Shown here: in pieces, positions 41,991 to 49,783 of the stretch
How the letters are laid out: each line of letters begins with the position of its first letter
How positions within the stretch are numbered: the first letter of the stretch is position 1
DNA from: ZC4RG30 sp963726085
Lineage (GTDB): Bacteria > Pseudomonadota > Gammaproteobacteria > Steroidobacterales > Steroidobacteraceae
DNA length: 64,000 nt
Assembly: GCA_963726085.1 (NCBI GenBank)
Contig: CAVSAR010000011.1
Span: 1-64,000 of the forward strand
Direction of reading: 5' to 3'
Position numbers and translations under genes: made by a program
The notes under the pieces: model-generated
Told to the model about the DNA's origin: nothing
Seen by the model: only the letters and a program-made list of their open reading frames with translations
Databases searched by the model: none

Positions 41991-42860
41991 TCACTTGCCG
42001 GACGGCGGTGGCGTGGGTGGAGGCGGATTGCCCCGGAAGCTCGACTGCAACAGGTGCGTCAGCGTGTGCACGTAGCGCAGCTTGCCGTTCTCCAGGTGAA
42101 ACAGGTGCGAGTCCGGCGCCCCGCTGCCGCCATTGGGGCCACCGGCGCCAAACGTGCAATACGCAACGACTGAACCGATCACCTCGTCCACCACGAAGTG
42201 GCGGTTGACGATATTGACCCCGGCCGGTACGCCGTCGGCGCAACTGTCCGCCGGCGTGCCTTTGCCCGTGTGGGCACCGCCCTCGATGCGCACGCAGGGA
42301 TAGCCCCACGGCACAAGATCGGTCTTCTGCTCCAGGAAGGCGTCGAGGTAGGCGTTTGCCGCCGCGACCAACGCGCTGCGCGGGCTGCGTTTCTCGGCAG
42401 CAACCGGGTCCCAGTTCTCCGCAGAGGAAATCCTCAGGTATTCGTCGGCATTGAAGAGCCAGTAGCCGGTCGTGGTCCAGATGATCTCGACCTCGACAAT
42501 CTTGTCGTGGTTCACGCGCAATCGCGTGCCGGCGACATAGGGTGCGGCCTTGTTGGTGACGATCACTTCGGTGAAGGTCTGGCAGCTGTCCGTGTCGAGC
42601 AGGCTGCGTTGATGATCGATCTTGAGCGCCTTGGTGAGGAATCCCGTGCTTACGTCGGCAGGCGCGTTGTTCTCCCAGTAGCCAAGTCCCTTGGCCAGCG
42701 GCAGGCCAGTGCTGTCCCCTTTGGTCTGGGCAGCAACGTAGAGATTGACGGCTTCCTGCAGGCCCGCGCGGGTGCAGGACACCGCGGCCTGGCTAAGCGC
42801 CGGCGTGAGCAAGGCGCCGCAAAGCGCGCCAAGCGCGTATGCAAGAGAAGCATGTTTCAC
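41991..42860 (-). CDS. exported protein of unknown function
   Basis: 289 residues from GTG 42860, preceded by AAGGGGA. The signal peptide ends near LSQAAVS. The mature part contains CTRAGLQEAVNLYVAAQTKG, WTTTGYWLFNADEYLRISSA and a cysteine-containing segment (PWGYPCVRIEGGAHTGKG; PADSCADGVPAG), then IVNRHFVVDEVIGSVVAYCT and a proline-rich end. The length and repeated helix plus beta-sheet motifs suggest a SnoaL-like fold, from memory similar to fungal exported hypotheticals. No catalytic residues can be named. Confidence 0.75.
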   Translation of the reverse strand: MKHASLAYALGALCGALLTPALSQAAVSCTRAGLQEAVNLYVAAQTKGDSTGLPLAKGLGYWENNAPADVSTGFLTKALKIDHQRSLLDTDSCQTFTEVIVTNKAAPYVAGTRLRVNHDKIVEVEIIWTTTGYWLFNADEYLRISSAENWDPVAAEKRSPRSALVAAANAYLDAFLEQKTDLVPWGYPCVRIEGGAHTGKGTPADSCADGVPAGVNIVNRHFVVDEVIGSVVAYCTFGAGGPNGGSGAPDSHLFHLENGKLRYVHTLTHLLQSSFRGNPPPPTPPPSGK

Positions 42861-43122
42861 TGCACATCCCCTTCTGGTTCTTGTTTTTCCGAAGCCGATC
42901 ATAGCCCGCTTACGCCAATGTGCGCACCTGTGGCTCGCGTCCACTCTCGAGTGCCGCCGCGCTTGAGCAATGCGGCAGTGCCCTTGCGCCAGGACGCCTG
43001 AGCCCCGGGGCAATGCCACCAGCGGAGAGGATCAGGCTCGCCCCCTTTTACGCAGCGATGGCCTTGAGGTGACCGAACGCATCTCGGAACCAGTCCACCG
43101 CGGCCGCTTCCGTGGACAGGTG
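42861..43122. other. spacer with a possible 24-codon gene remnant
   Basis: The minus-strand bases 43048-43122 read HLSTEAAAVDWFRDAFGHLK with AIAA and a stop. The HLK and RDAFGHLKAI pattern looks like the end of a larger protein, such as a catalase C-terminal domain (from memory). It begins right after the stop of the next gene, so it has no own start. No other feature is seen between 42861 and 43047. Confidence 0.35.
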
Positions 43123-43611
43123 CTATTGCCGACGAGTGAATTGCCGGCTCATTTCCTCGACGATCCGGTCTTTGGCGTCACGTCGCGTCGCTTTCCAAAT
43201 CAGCCGCCTGCCGTCCTCGGACACCGTTTCCGTGCCAGCAGAAGTCAGCCAGGTGTCGGCGTTGCCCTGCCTAAATACATAGTCCACCTGGTGCGCACCG
43301 GTATACCGACAGGACACTGTGTTGCCCAGCAATTTGCCGTTGCCGTCCTGCCACTGGTAGGTGCCCCCGTCGCATTTGCCTTCAACCCTTTCCATGTTCT
43401 CGGGCAGGTGGTTTGCGCCGATGGTGTAGCGGAACCGGCCGCCGCCCAGGTCCTCGACCGACACATGCAGCCCCTGCGCCTGCGGATAGGACGCCGAAAT
43501 TCGGTCTTCAATCCAGTACCCGAGGCGCGGGTCTGTCTGCAGTGCGGTGGATTCGGCGGCAGCGCAGATTCCTGCGGTGTACGCCCAGGCCAGGATTGCC
43601 AGAAGTCTCAA
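43123..43611 (-). CDS. exported protein of unknown function
   Basis: 162 residues if started at TTG 43611 (GAGG upstream). The long upstream reading has no signal and starts inside the GNAT gene. The signal core is LLRLLAILAWAYTAGICAAA. The mature part has AQGLHVSVEDLGGGRFRYTI, CDGGTYQWQDGNGKLLGNTV and CRYTGAHQVDYVFRQGNADT, a small beta-rich domain with two cysteines. Family not recognised. It is one of a run of exported proteins. Confidence 0.65.
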   Translation of the reverse strand: MRLLAILAWAYTAGICAAAESTALQTDPRLGYWIEDRISASYPQAQGLHVSVEDLGGGRFRYTIGANHLPENMERVEGKCDGGTYQWQDGNGKLLGNTVSCRYTGAHQVDYVFRQGNADTWLTSAGTETVSEDGRRLIWKATRRDAKDRIVEEMSRQFTRRQ

Positions 43612-43715
43612 CAGGGCCTCGCAGTTGTTGAGACCGGCCGTGGTTCCCGACTTTGCCTTATGGGTTGCGCAGGTGGCCGCGCAGAATCCAGATTTCCTGG
43701 AGTTTCCGGTGACGT

Positions 43716-44009
43716 TCACGCACTTGATCCGCGGACATCGCCCAGTGACGGGTCCTTGGCGAACTGTGCAATGACGTAAGGACACGTGGCGCTGATTTTC
43801 GTGTTGGTCTGCCTTGCCCAGGCCACGGCGGCATCCAGCAGCCGCCGCGCCACGCCCCGGCCGCGAATACTGGGTTCCACCTCCGTGTGGTCGATGACGA
43901 TTCGCGAGTCGCCCATCTTCCGGTACGTCAGCTCCGCGACCCGTTCGCCACCGCGTTCAATGAAGAAGATACCGTGATTGCCGCGCTCTTCATGGGATAT
44001 GGCGTCCAT
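43716..44009 (-). CDS. GNAT-type N-acetyltransferase (YjdJ-like)
   Basis: 97 residues. Short GNAT fold: GIFFIERGGERVAELTYRKM, HTEVEPSIRGRGVARRLLDA (acetyl-CoA loop RGRGVA) and CPYVIAQFAKDPSL. This is the small YjdJ/COG2388 type of unknown substrate. It lies 19 bases from the COG4798 methyltransferase gene downstream of it on the same strand. Confidence 0.88.
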   Translation of the reverse strand: MDAISHEERGNHGIFFIERGGERVAELTYRKMGDSRIVIDHTEVEPSIRGRGVARRLLDAAVAWARQTNTKISATCPYVIAQFAKDPSLGDVRGSSA

Positions 44010-44028
44010 TGTCCGGTTCTGGCACAGG

Positions 44029-44901
44029 TTACTTGCGGGCCGCGGGTTTCCTGAACTTCAGCGTCATCCGGTCGGACTCGCCGATGTCGAGGTACTTCTG
44101 CCGGTCTTCCCCTGGCTTCAGGGAAAGTTCCGGCGGCAAGGACCAGACCCCATCAGGATGGTCGTGCGTATCCTTGGGATTGCGGTTGATATCCGAGCTG
44201 CCAACGAACTCGAAGCCGGCAGCCTTGGCCAGGGCGATCACGCGTTCCTGCGATACATAGCCATTGGCCGCCTTGGGATCTTCGGTCTTGGCATCGGGCC
44301 AGCGATGGTCGACGACCCCCAGCATCCCGCCGGGCTTCAGGACGGCGAAGAACGCCCCGAACAACCGGGCCGGATCCTGCTTGTATTCTGGATTGACCCA
44401 GTTGTGCACGTTGCGGAAAGTCACGACCAGGTCAGCGCTGCCCGGCGGCGCTACGGCGAGGTTGTTGGGCGACCACAAGGATGTGAACTGTACTTCGCCA
44501 AAGACTCCGGGGTCCTTCCTGGCCCTCTCGACCAGCGCCGCGTCTTCCTCGCGCTGGTAGTCGAAGGTGGTAGCCGAACCGTATTGCGCGACGTAGAGCT
44601 TGCCCGTGCCCTTGAGCACCGGTGCCAGAAGCTCGGTGTACCAGCCACCGCCTGGCCAGATCTCCACTACCGTCATGTCGCGGCGCAGGCCAAAGAACGC
44701 CAGTGTTTCCCGGGGATGCCGGTATTGGTCCCGCGCCTTGTGGCGGTCACTGCGCTGGGAGCCAGCCAGCGATGAATCCAGCGCCGCGGCGGTGGCGGCA
44801 TCCAGGGACTGGGCCGAAACCACAGCCGGCAACAACGGCGTGGCGACCAGCAGCAATGCCAACAAGACGCCGCTGGTTCGGCCCGCTGCATGCTTGCTCA
44901 T
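44029..44901 (-). CDS. exported COG4798-type predicted methyltransferase, second family member
   Basis: 290 residues with signal peptide (VLLALLLVATPLLPAVVSAQ). A core of RDQYRHPRETLAFFGLRRDM is followed by motif I VVEIWPGGGWYTELLAPVLK, GTGKLYVAQYG, VTFRNVHNWVNPEYKQDPAR, LKPGGMLGVVDHRWP and FRKPAARK at the end. It is a paralogue of the protein at 22412-23212; both end in KFRKP. Like that protein it is predicted to be periplasmic, where no SAM pool is known, so methyl transfer is doubtful. Confidence 0.88.
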   Translation of the reverse strand: MSKHAAGRTSGVLLALLLVATPLLPAVVSAQSLDAATAAALDSSLAGSQRSDRHKARDQYRHPRETLAFFGLRRDMTVVEIWPGGGWYTELLAPVLKGTGKLYVAQYGSATTFDYQREEDAALVERARKDPGVFGEVQFTSLWSPNNLAVAPPGSADLVVTFRNVHNWVNPEYKQDPARLFGAFFAVLKPGGMLGVVDHRWPDAKTEDPKAANGYVSQERVIALAKAAGFEFVGSSDINRNPKDTHDHPDGVWSLPPELSLKPGEDRQKYLDIGESDRMTLKFRKPAARK

Positions 44902-44935
44902 CGCGCCTCCTGCGTGCCGGGGCTCCGGCGTAAAG

Positions 44936-45484
44936 CTACTCCTTCCAGCCTTCCGGCACTTCGGTGCCCGCTTTGATCTGGCGCGTCTTGTAGCGCCACT
45001 GATTCTTCACCTTGACGAACGTGCCGTACTCCTTGCCCTGGGTGATGAGCTTGGGTGCATCGCCTTGTTTGGTGATTTCGAACTCGGTGAATACCAGCTG
45101 CGCGGTCGCGGTCGTGCCATGGACCACAATGAGCGGATTGCCAATCGTCACAATGAAGGAGAAACGGGCCGGCGGGGTCGGGCGCGGAGCCTGTCCGGGT
45201 GCGCGTCCGTAGGCCTGCAGGATGCCGTCCTTGCCCTTGTAGGACTTGGTGCCGAGGATCAGCTCGGCGTCGTCGGCGTAGAAGTCCGCGAAGCTCTCCG
45301 CGTTCTCCCTGCCGAAGTTGTTGTAGTAACGCGTGATCAGGTCCTGTATCTGCGCGCGATCGACCAGGGACTTGGAGGTGACCTCCTGTGCCTGTGCCTG
45401 TGCCTGGCCCAACGCCAGCGCCAGAAAGGCGGCACCAAGTGCACCCAGCCAAGCGCCGCGCAGATGATGCTTGCAAGTCGTCAT
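44936..45484 (-). CDS. exported SnoaL/NTF2-like protein
   Basis: 182 residues from the ATG at 45484, preceded by GGGAGGG. Signal peptide with a long hydrophobic core (WLGALGAAFLALALGQAQAQ). The mature part is a nuclear-transport-factor-2-like fold: QDLITRYYNNFGRENAESFA, DFYADDAELILGTKSYKGKD and GKEYGTFVKVKNQWRYKTRQ. The ligand cavity residues are not identifiable. Possible bile-acid, lipid or sugar binding, or a small enzyme. Part of the exported-protein cluster. Confidence 0.85.
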   Translation of the reverse strand: MTTCKHHLRGAWLGALGAAFLALALGQAQAQAQEVTSKSLVDRAQIQDLITRYYNNFGRENAESFADFYADDAELILGTKSYKGKDGILQAYGRAPGQAPRPTPPARFSFIVTIGNPLIVVHGTTATAQLVFTEFEITKQGDAPKLITQGKEYGTFVKVKNQWRYKTRQIKAGTEVPEGWKE

Positions 45485-45557
45485 GGTCACCCTCCCCCTG
45501 CTGTTTTCCCGCCAGCCTAGGACAACCACGGGGGCGCGGCAAGACCGGCAGCGACTA

Positions 45558-46019
45558 CTAGTTCTTCGCGCCAGCGCCCGACTGCCGCTCAGCGTTGGTC
45601 ACCGCCTCCAGGAGTGCGGGCACGCTGGCAGCCATTTCCTCATCTTTGGTTTTCAGAATCTGCGGATATGAATCACACAGCTTGCGGGCGCCCGCGGCGT
45701 CGAGGGAATCGAATTGCCGATGCAATATCGCATCGATAGTCGTAACGACGGACGCATCCGCCGGCGCGCCTTGGCTGCGCAGCCGGGCATTGGCCCGGAC
45801 GACCTGCTCATCGACTGCTTTGAGCAGGTCGCCATGGCGGGCGCGCCATTCGGCATAAGCCCCTTCGAAATCCGCGCGTCGCTTGGGGAACCGGGACACG
45901 CACACGTCCTGGACCACCCGTGGTCCCTCGACCGCACCGACCAGGTCGCCGACCAGGATCATGTAGGACTTGCCCTGTCCCTGCGCTGCCGCCAGGCCGG
46001 CTGCACCGAGCAGCAACAC
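45558..46019 (-). CDS. exported protein of unknown function
   Basis: 153 residues if started at GTG 46019. A longer ATG version at 46082 would read through the nrdJ terminator hairpin, so it is unlikely. The short signal is VLLLGAAGLAAAQG. Helical mature part: KSYMILVGDLVGAVEGPRVV, CVSRFPKRRADFEGAYAEWR and AARKLC-type cysteine near the end, with ASVVTTIDAILHRQFDSLDA. No family recognised. No ribosome site is visible before the GTG, so the start is uncertain. Confidence 0.6.
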   Translation of the reverse strand: MLLLGAAGLAAAQGQGKSYMILVGDLVGAVEGPRVVQDVCVSRFPKRRADFEGAYAEWRARHGDLLKAVDEQVVRANARLRSQGAPADASVVTTIDAILHRQFDSLDAAGARKLCDSYPQILKTKDEEMAASVPALLEAVTNAERQSGAGAKN

Positions 46020-46027
46020 TGCAAATG

Positions 46028-46054
46028 AAAAAGCCCGCCTCTTTCGAGACGGGC
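46028..46054 (-). terminator. rho-independent terminator of nrdJa-nrdJb
   Basis: On the minus strand GCCCGTCTC and GAGGCGGGC pair around GAAA, with one mismatch in a 9-bp stem, followed by TTTTT (46028-46032). It lies 47 bases after the nrdJb stop and inside the 5' part of the longest reading of the next gene. Confidence 0.85.
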
Positions 46055-46100
46055 CCGGGATGCCACGGCTGCGCAGCACCATGTGCGCTTCAGCGCTCGC

Positions 46101-46799
46101 TCAGCCGCACTTGGACTCGCCGCAGTTGAGGCAGGTCATGCAGCCATCCATCATGACCACGGCCGCGGTGCTGCACTTGGTGCACAGCTGCGCGCCCTCG
46201 GGGAAATGCGACTTGGAGAACGCATCGGTCTGCTTCTGCCGCGCCTCAAACTCAGCGCGCTTCTCCTCGATCAGCTTCTTCTGGTGCTCGTCGAGCCCGG
46301 CCGGACGCAGCAGGCCGATCATCTGCAGGTGCTTTTCGATCACATAGCCCAGCTCGGCGATGATCGACGGCATGAACCGCCCGCCCGGCTGCCAGTAGCC
46401 GCCGCGCGGATCGAACACGGCCTTGAGCTCCTCCACCAGGAAGGTCACGTCGCCGCCCTTGCGGAACACGGCCGAGATGATGCGCGTCAGGGCCACGATC
46501 CACTGGAAGTGATCGAGGTTCTTCGAGTTGATGAACACCTCGAACGGCCGGCGCTGCTCATGCTCGGTGCCCTCGTTGAGCACGATGTCATTGATGGTCA
46601 CGTACATGGCGTGGTCCGACACCGGCGTCTTTATCTTGTAGGTCGAGCCGATCAGCATCTCGGGACGCTGGATCTCCTCGGTCATGCGGATGACCTTGGC
46701 GCTGGGCCGGGCCTCCGCCGCCTTGGGCTCTGCCGGTTTTTCCTCCGGCTTGCCAACTCGATACTTCACGATGTGTTTGTCGATCTTCAACGTTCCCAT
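46101..46799 (-). CDS. nrdJb: NrdJb, C-terminal subunit of split class II ribonucleotide reductase
   Basis: 232 residues. N-terminal KIDKHIVKYRVGKPEEKPAE, then PEMLIGSTYKIKTPVSDHAM, YVTINDIVLNEGTEHEQRRP, EVFINSKNLDHFQWIVALTR and ISAVFRKGGDVTFLVEELKA. The C-terminal zinc and redox part is CTKCSTAAVVMMDGCMTCLN with CGESKCG. This matches the NrdJb piece of the two-protein class II enzyme in Pseudomonas, from memory. It carries the reducing cysteines that regenerate the active site. It starts at the base after the NrdJa stop and ends at a strong terminator. Confidence 0.92.
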   Translation of the reverse strand: MGTLKIDKHIVKYRVGKPEEKPAEPKAAEARPSAKVIRMTEEIQRPEMLIGSTYKIKTPVSDHAMYVTINDIVLNEGTEHEQRRPFEVFINSKNLDHFQWIVALTRIISAVFRKGGDVTFLVEELKAVFDPRGGYWQPGGRFMPSIIAELGYVIEKHLQMIGLLRPAGLDEHQKKLIEEKRAEFEARQKQTDAFSKSHFPEGAQLCTKCSTAAVVMMDGCMTCLNCGESKCG

Positions 46800-48971
46800 C
46801 TAATGCTTCTCCGACACGGATGTCTGGTACTTGCCGTAATAGCCTTCCTTAAGGGCATCGAACAGGTTGGCAGCCGAATGCAGCTCGCCGTCGTATTCGA
46901 TTTCCTGGTCGCCCGTCACCTCGACTTCCGTGCCGTCCTCAAGCGTGAACACATACTTGGTGTTCTTGAGATCCTCCTCCTTGACGAGCACGCCCTGGAA
47001 GGCCTCCGGGTTGAAGCGGAATGTCGTGCAACCCTTGAGCCCCTTTTCGTGGGCGTAGCGGTAGATGTCCTTGAAGTTCTCGTAGTTGTAGTCCGTCGGA
47101 ACATTGGCGGTCTTGGAGATCGACGAATCGACCCAGATCTGCGCCGCGGCCTGGATGTCCACGTGCTGCACCGGCGTCACGTCATCCGCCGTGGTGAAGT
47201 ACTCGGGTAACTTGCGCGCGTCATCCGTGGCCACCGGCATGGCCTCCGCATTGATCAGCTCGCGATAGGCCAGCAGCTCGAACGAGAAGACATCGACCTT
47301 CTCCTTGGTCTTGCGGCCTTCACGGATCACGTTGCGGAAGTAATGATGCGCAAAAGACGGCTCGATGCCATTGCTTGCATTGTTGGCCAGGGACAGCGAG
47401 ATGGTGCCGGTGGGCGCAATGGACGTGTGGTGCGTGAATCGCGAACCCACCTGCGCCAGATCATCCACCAGCTGCGGCGCGACGCCGGCAATGCGCTGCA
47501 TGTAGCGGCTATAGCGCGCATGCAACAGGCGCCCCGGGATGCGCGCACCGATCTTCCAGCCGTCCTTCTGCATCTCCGGACGCAGGCGCAGCATCTCGGC
47601 CGTGACAGTGAACTCCTCGTTCATGATGGGTGCCGGGCCTTTTTCGCGCGCCAGTTCCAGGCCCGCCTCCCAACCGGCCACCGCCATCTCGCGCGACACT
47701 TCCTCGGTGAACCGCACGGATTCCGCGCTGCCGTACTTCATGCCCAGCAGCGTGATGGTCGAGCCCAGACCCAGGAAGCCCATGCCATGGCGACGCTTGC
47801 GCAAGATCTCGTTGCGCTGCTGTTCCAGTGGCAGGCCGTTGACCTCGACCACGTTGTCGAGCATGCGCGTGAAGGTGCGCACCACCTCGCGGTACTCCTC
47901 CCAATCGAAGCGCGCGTCCTTGGTGAACGGATCCACGACGAAGCGCGTCAGATTCACCGATCCCAGCAGGCAGGAACCATAAGGCGGAAGCGGCTGCTCG
48001 CCACACGGGTTTGTGGCACGGATGTTTTCGCACCACCAGTTGTTGTTCATCTCGTTGACGCGGTCGATGAGGATGAAACCCGGCTCGGCGAAGTCATAGG
48101 TGGACGACATGATGACGTCCCACATGCGGCGCGCCGGAATGCTCTTGTAGACCTTGCAGGCCACCAGGCCTACCGTATTGACGATATAGCCCTCATGCGT
48201 GGGCCACTCGCGCCAGATCACCTGAGAAGGGTCATTCAACGCATCCTTGGCCGCGTCGTTCTCCTTCTCGCGCAGCGGGAAGGCCAGCTTCCAGTCGGCG
48301 TTGTCGCGCACCGCCGCCATGAACTCGTCGGTGATCAGCAGGCTGAGGTTGAACTGGCGCAACCGGCCGCTCTCGCGCTTGGAGCGAATGAATTCCATGA
48401 CATCGGGATGGCCGACGTCGAAGGTGCCCATCTGCGCGCCACGACGGCCACCGGCCGACGACACGGTAAAGCACATCTTGTCGTAGATATCCATGAACGA
48501 CAGCGGCCCGGAGGTATACGCGCCCGCACCGGACACGTAGGCACCACGCGGGCGCAGCGTCGAGAATTCGTAGCCGATGCCGCAGCCGGCCTTCAGCGTC
48601 AGTCCCGCTTCATGCACCTTGCCCAGGATGTCATCCATGGAATCCCGGATCACGCCGGACACGGTGCAATTGATCGTGGACGTGGCGGGCTTGTGCTCCC
48701 AAGCGCCGGCATTGGAGGTGATGCGTCCTGCGGGAATCGCGCCCTTGCGCAATGCCCACAGGAATTTCTCGTTCCACTGCTCGCGTACGGCCGGTCGTTC
48801 CACGTCCGCCAGCGTGCGCGCCACACGCTGGTACGTGTCGTCCATGGTCTTATCCAGCGGCGCACCGTCCTTGGACGTGAGCCGGTATTTCTTGTCCCAA
48901 ATGTCGAGAGAGGCTTCCTGGAAAGGGATGGTATCTACGGATTTGGGCTCGATCTTCACAACAGTATTCAT
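46800..48971 (-). CDS. nrdJa: NrdJa, catalytic subunit of vitamin B12-dependent class II ribonucleotide reductase
   Basis: 723 residues. The class II enzyme makes deoxyribonucleotides with adenosylcobalamin and works with or without oxygen. NAGAWEHKPATSTINCTVSG leads; VHEAGLTLKAGCGIGYEFST, SAGGRRGAQMGTFDVGHPDV, RATNPCGEQPLPPYGSCLLG (radical-site cysteine and glutamate) and TSIAPTGTISLSLANNASNG are visible. The C-terminal redox cysteines are on NrdJb. It starts at the ATG at 48971 with AAGGAA upstream. The promoter region carries a palindrome like a NrdR box. No cobalamin riboswitch was recognised. Confidence 0.95.
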   Translation of the reverse strand: MNTVVKIEPKSVDTIPFQEASLDIWDKKYRLTSKDGAPLDKTMDDTYQRVARTLADVERPAVREQWNEKFLWALRKGAIPAGRITSNAGAWEHKPATSTINCTVSGVIRDSMDDILGKVHEAGLTLKAGCGIGYEFSTLRPRGAYVSGAGAYTSGPLSFMDIYDKMCFTVSSAGGRRGAQMGTFDVGHPDVMEFIRSKRESGRLRQFNLSLLITDEFMAAVRDNADWKLAFPLREKENDAAKDALNDPSQVIWREWPTHEGYIVNTVGLVACKVYKSIPARRMWDVIMSSTYDFAEPGFILIDRVNEMNNNWWCENIRATNPCGEQPLPPYGSCLLGSVNLTRFVVDPFTKDARFDWEEYREVVRTFTRMLDNVVEVNGLPLEQQRNEILRKRRHGMGFLGLGSTITLLGMKYGSAESVRFTEEVSREMAVAGWEAGLELAREKGPAPIMNEEFTVTAEMLRLRPEMQKDGWKIGARIPGRLLHARYSRYMQRIAGVAPQLVDDLAQVGSRFTHHTSIAPTGTISLSLANNASNGIEPSFAHHYFRNVIREGRKTKEKVDVFSFELLAYRELINAEAMPVATDDARKLPEYFTTADDVTPVQHVDIQAAAQIWVDSSISKTANVPTDYNYENFKDIYRYAHEKGLKGCTTFRFNPEAFQGVLVKEEDLKNTKYVFTLEDGTEVEVTGDQEIEYDGELHSAANLFDALKEGYYGKYQTSVSEKH

Positions 48972-49351
48972 TGGGTCGCCGGTTTCCTTGGGAAATGCGG
49001 GCTTTTTTTAAAAATATACTCCCCCAGACACAAGATCTTGTGCCCGGGGAAAAAGAGTATGGAAACCCCGCGGCAGGGTCAAGCGATTATGTGATCGGTG
49101 TGAAATGTATTTTTTTCTTTTAAATACAGCATGTTACGAAATACCGTAGGCAAATATAAATTTGCAAGCGTCATTGTGCGCCCTGCCGGATAGGTTGCAC
49201 CCAAATCAACCTATTGTGGTCGTCGCGCACAGCTCACCCACAGACTTATGCACACCCTGCCAGTCCGGACAAGTGTCTCCCTCCCCTTGATTCCGACCTC
49301 CATGACCGCACAAACGGGTCAGCAGTTTTTCATTCGCACAAGGAGTATCAA
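48972..49351. other. divergent nrdJa/hsp20 regulatory spacer
   Basis: 380 bases with no gene. It is AT-rich, with poly-A/T runs at 49003-49015 and 49109-49122, a NrdR-like palindrome and a second inverted repeat, TGTATTT (49106-49112) with AAATACA (49122-49128). The ribosome site AAGGAG for hsp20 lies at 49340-49345. I found no convincing sigma-32 promoter. Confidence 0.6.
49029..49042. promoter_or_regulatory. candidate NrdR box upstream of nrdJa
   Basis: CACAAGATCTTGTG is a perfect 14-base palindrome about 58 bases before the nrdJa start and close to the known NrdR consensus ACACwATATnTwGTGT. Flanking C5 and G4 runs and an outer repeat ATACTC (49016-49021) with GAGTAT (49055-49060) extend the symmetry. 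NrdR would repress RNR genes when dATP is high. Confidence 0.6.
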
Positions 49352-49768
49352 ATGAGTATCACCCTGCGTGAACCCTGGCAGTTCCTGAGCCAGTTCAACC
49401 GCAACCTCGACGGCGTCGGCACCCCTTCATCCACAGTGGCATTCATCCCCGCCGTGGACGTGCGCGAGGAGAAGGATCGATTTGTCGTACAGGCAGATCT
49501 GCCCGGCGTGGCACCTACCGATATCGAAGTGACCGCTGAGAAAGGCATCCTGACCCTGCGCGGCGAGCGCAAGCAGGAAAAGCGCGACGAGTCGGCCGGC
49601 TATGAGCGCATCGAGCGCGTGTCCGGCACCTTCACCCGTCGTTTTGCGCTGCCCGAGAGCGCGCAGGCCGATGCAATCAAGGCGCGCTTTACGCACGGCG
49701 TGCTGGAAGTGTCGATCCCGAAGCAGCCAGAAGTGGCCGCCAAACGGGTGGTCGTCGAAGCCGCCTGA
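49352..49768 (+). CDS. Hsp20-family small heat-shock protein
   Basis: 138 residues from the ATG at 49352, preceded by AAGGAG. An alpha-crystallin domain fills most of the chain: VDVREEKDRFVVQADLPGVA, TDIEVTAEKGILTLRGERKQ, RRFALPESAQADAIKARFTH and GVLEVSIPKQPEVAAKRVVV. The short N-terminus REPWQFLSQFNRNLDG is typical. It is an ATP-independent holdase. It is divergent from nrdJa and followed by a hairpin. Confidence 0.96.
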   Translation: MSITLREPWQFLSQFNRNLDGVGTPSSTVAFIPAVDVREEKDRFVVQADLPGVAPTDIEVTAEKGILTLRGERKQEKRDESAGYERIERVSGTFTRRFALPESAQADAIKARFTHGVLEVSIPKQPEVAAKRVVVEAA

Positions 49769-49783
49769 ACTGTCGTTCCATAA

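Noticed and set aside
47343..49094. 583-codon frame opposite nrdJa
   Set aside because: Antisense shadow running into the regulatory spacer.
48972..49351. Cobalamin riboswitch before nrdJa
   Set aside because: I could not find a B12-box or the expected multi-stem architecture. Only palindromes are visible.
49200..49351. Sigma-32 promoter for hsp20
   Set aside because: CTTGATT at about 49278 has no -10 at the right spacing.
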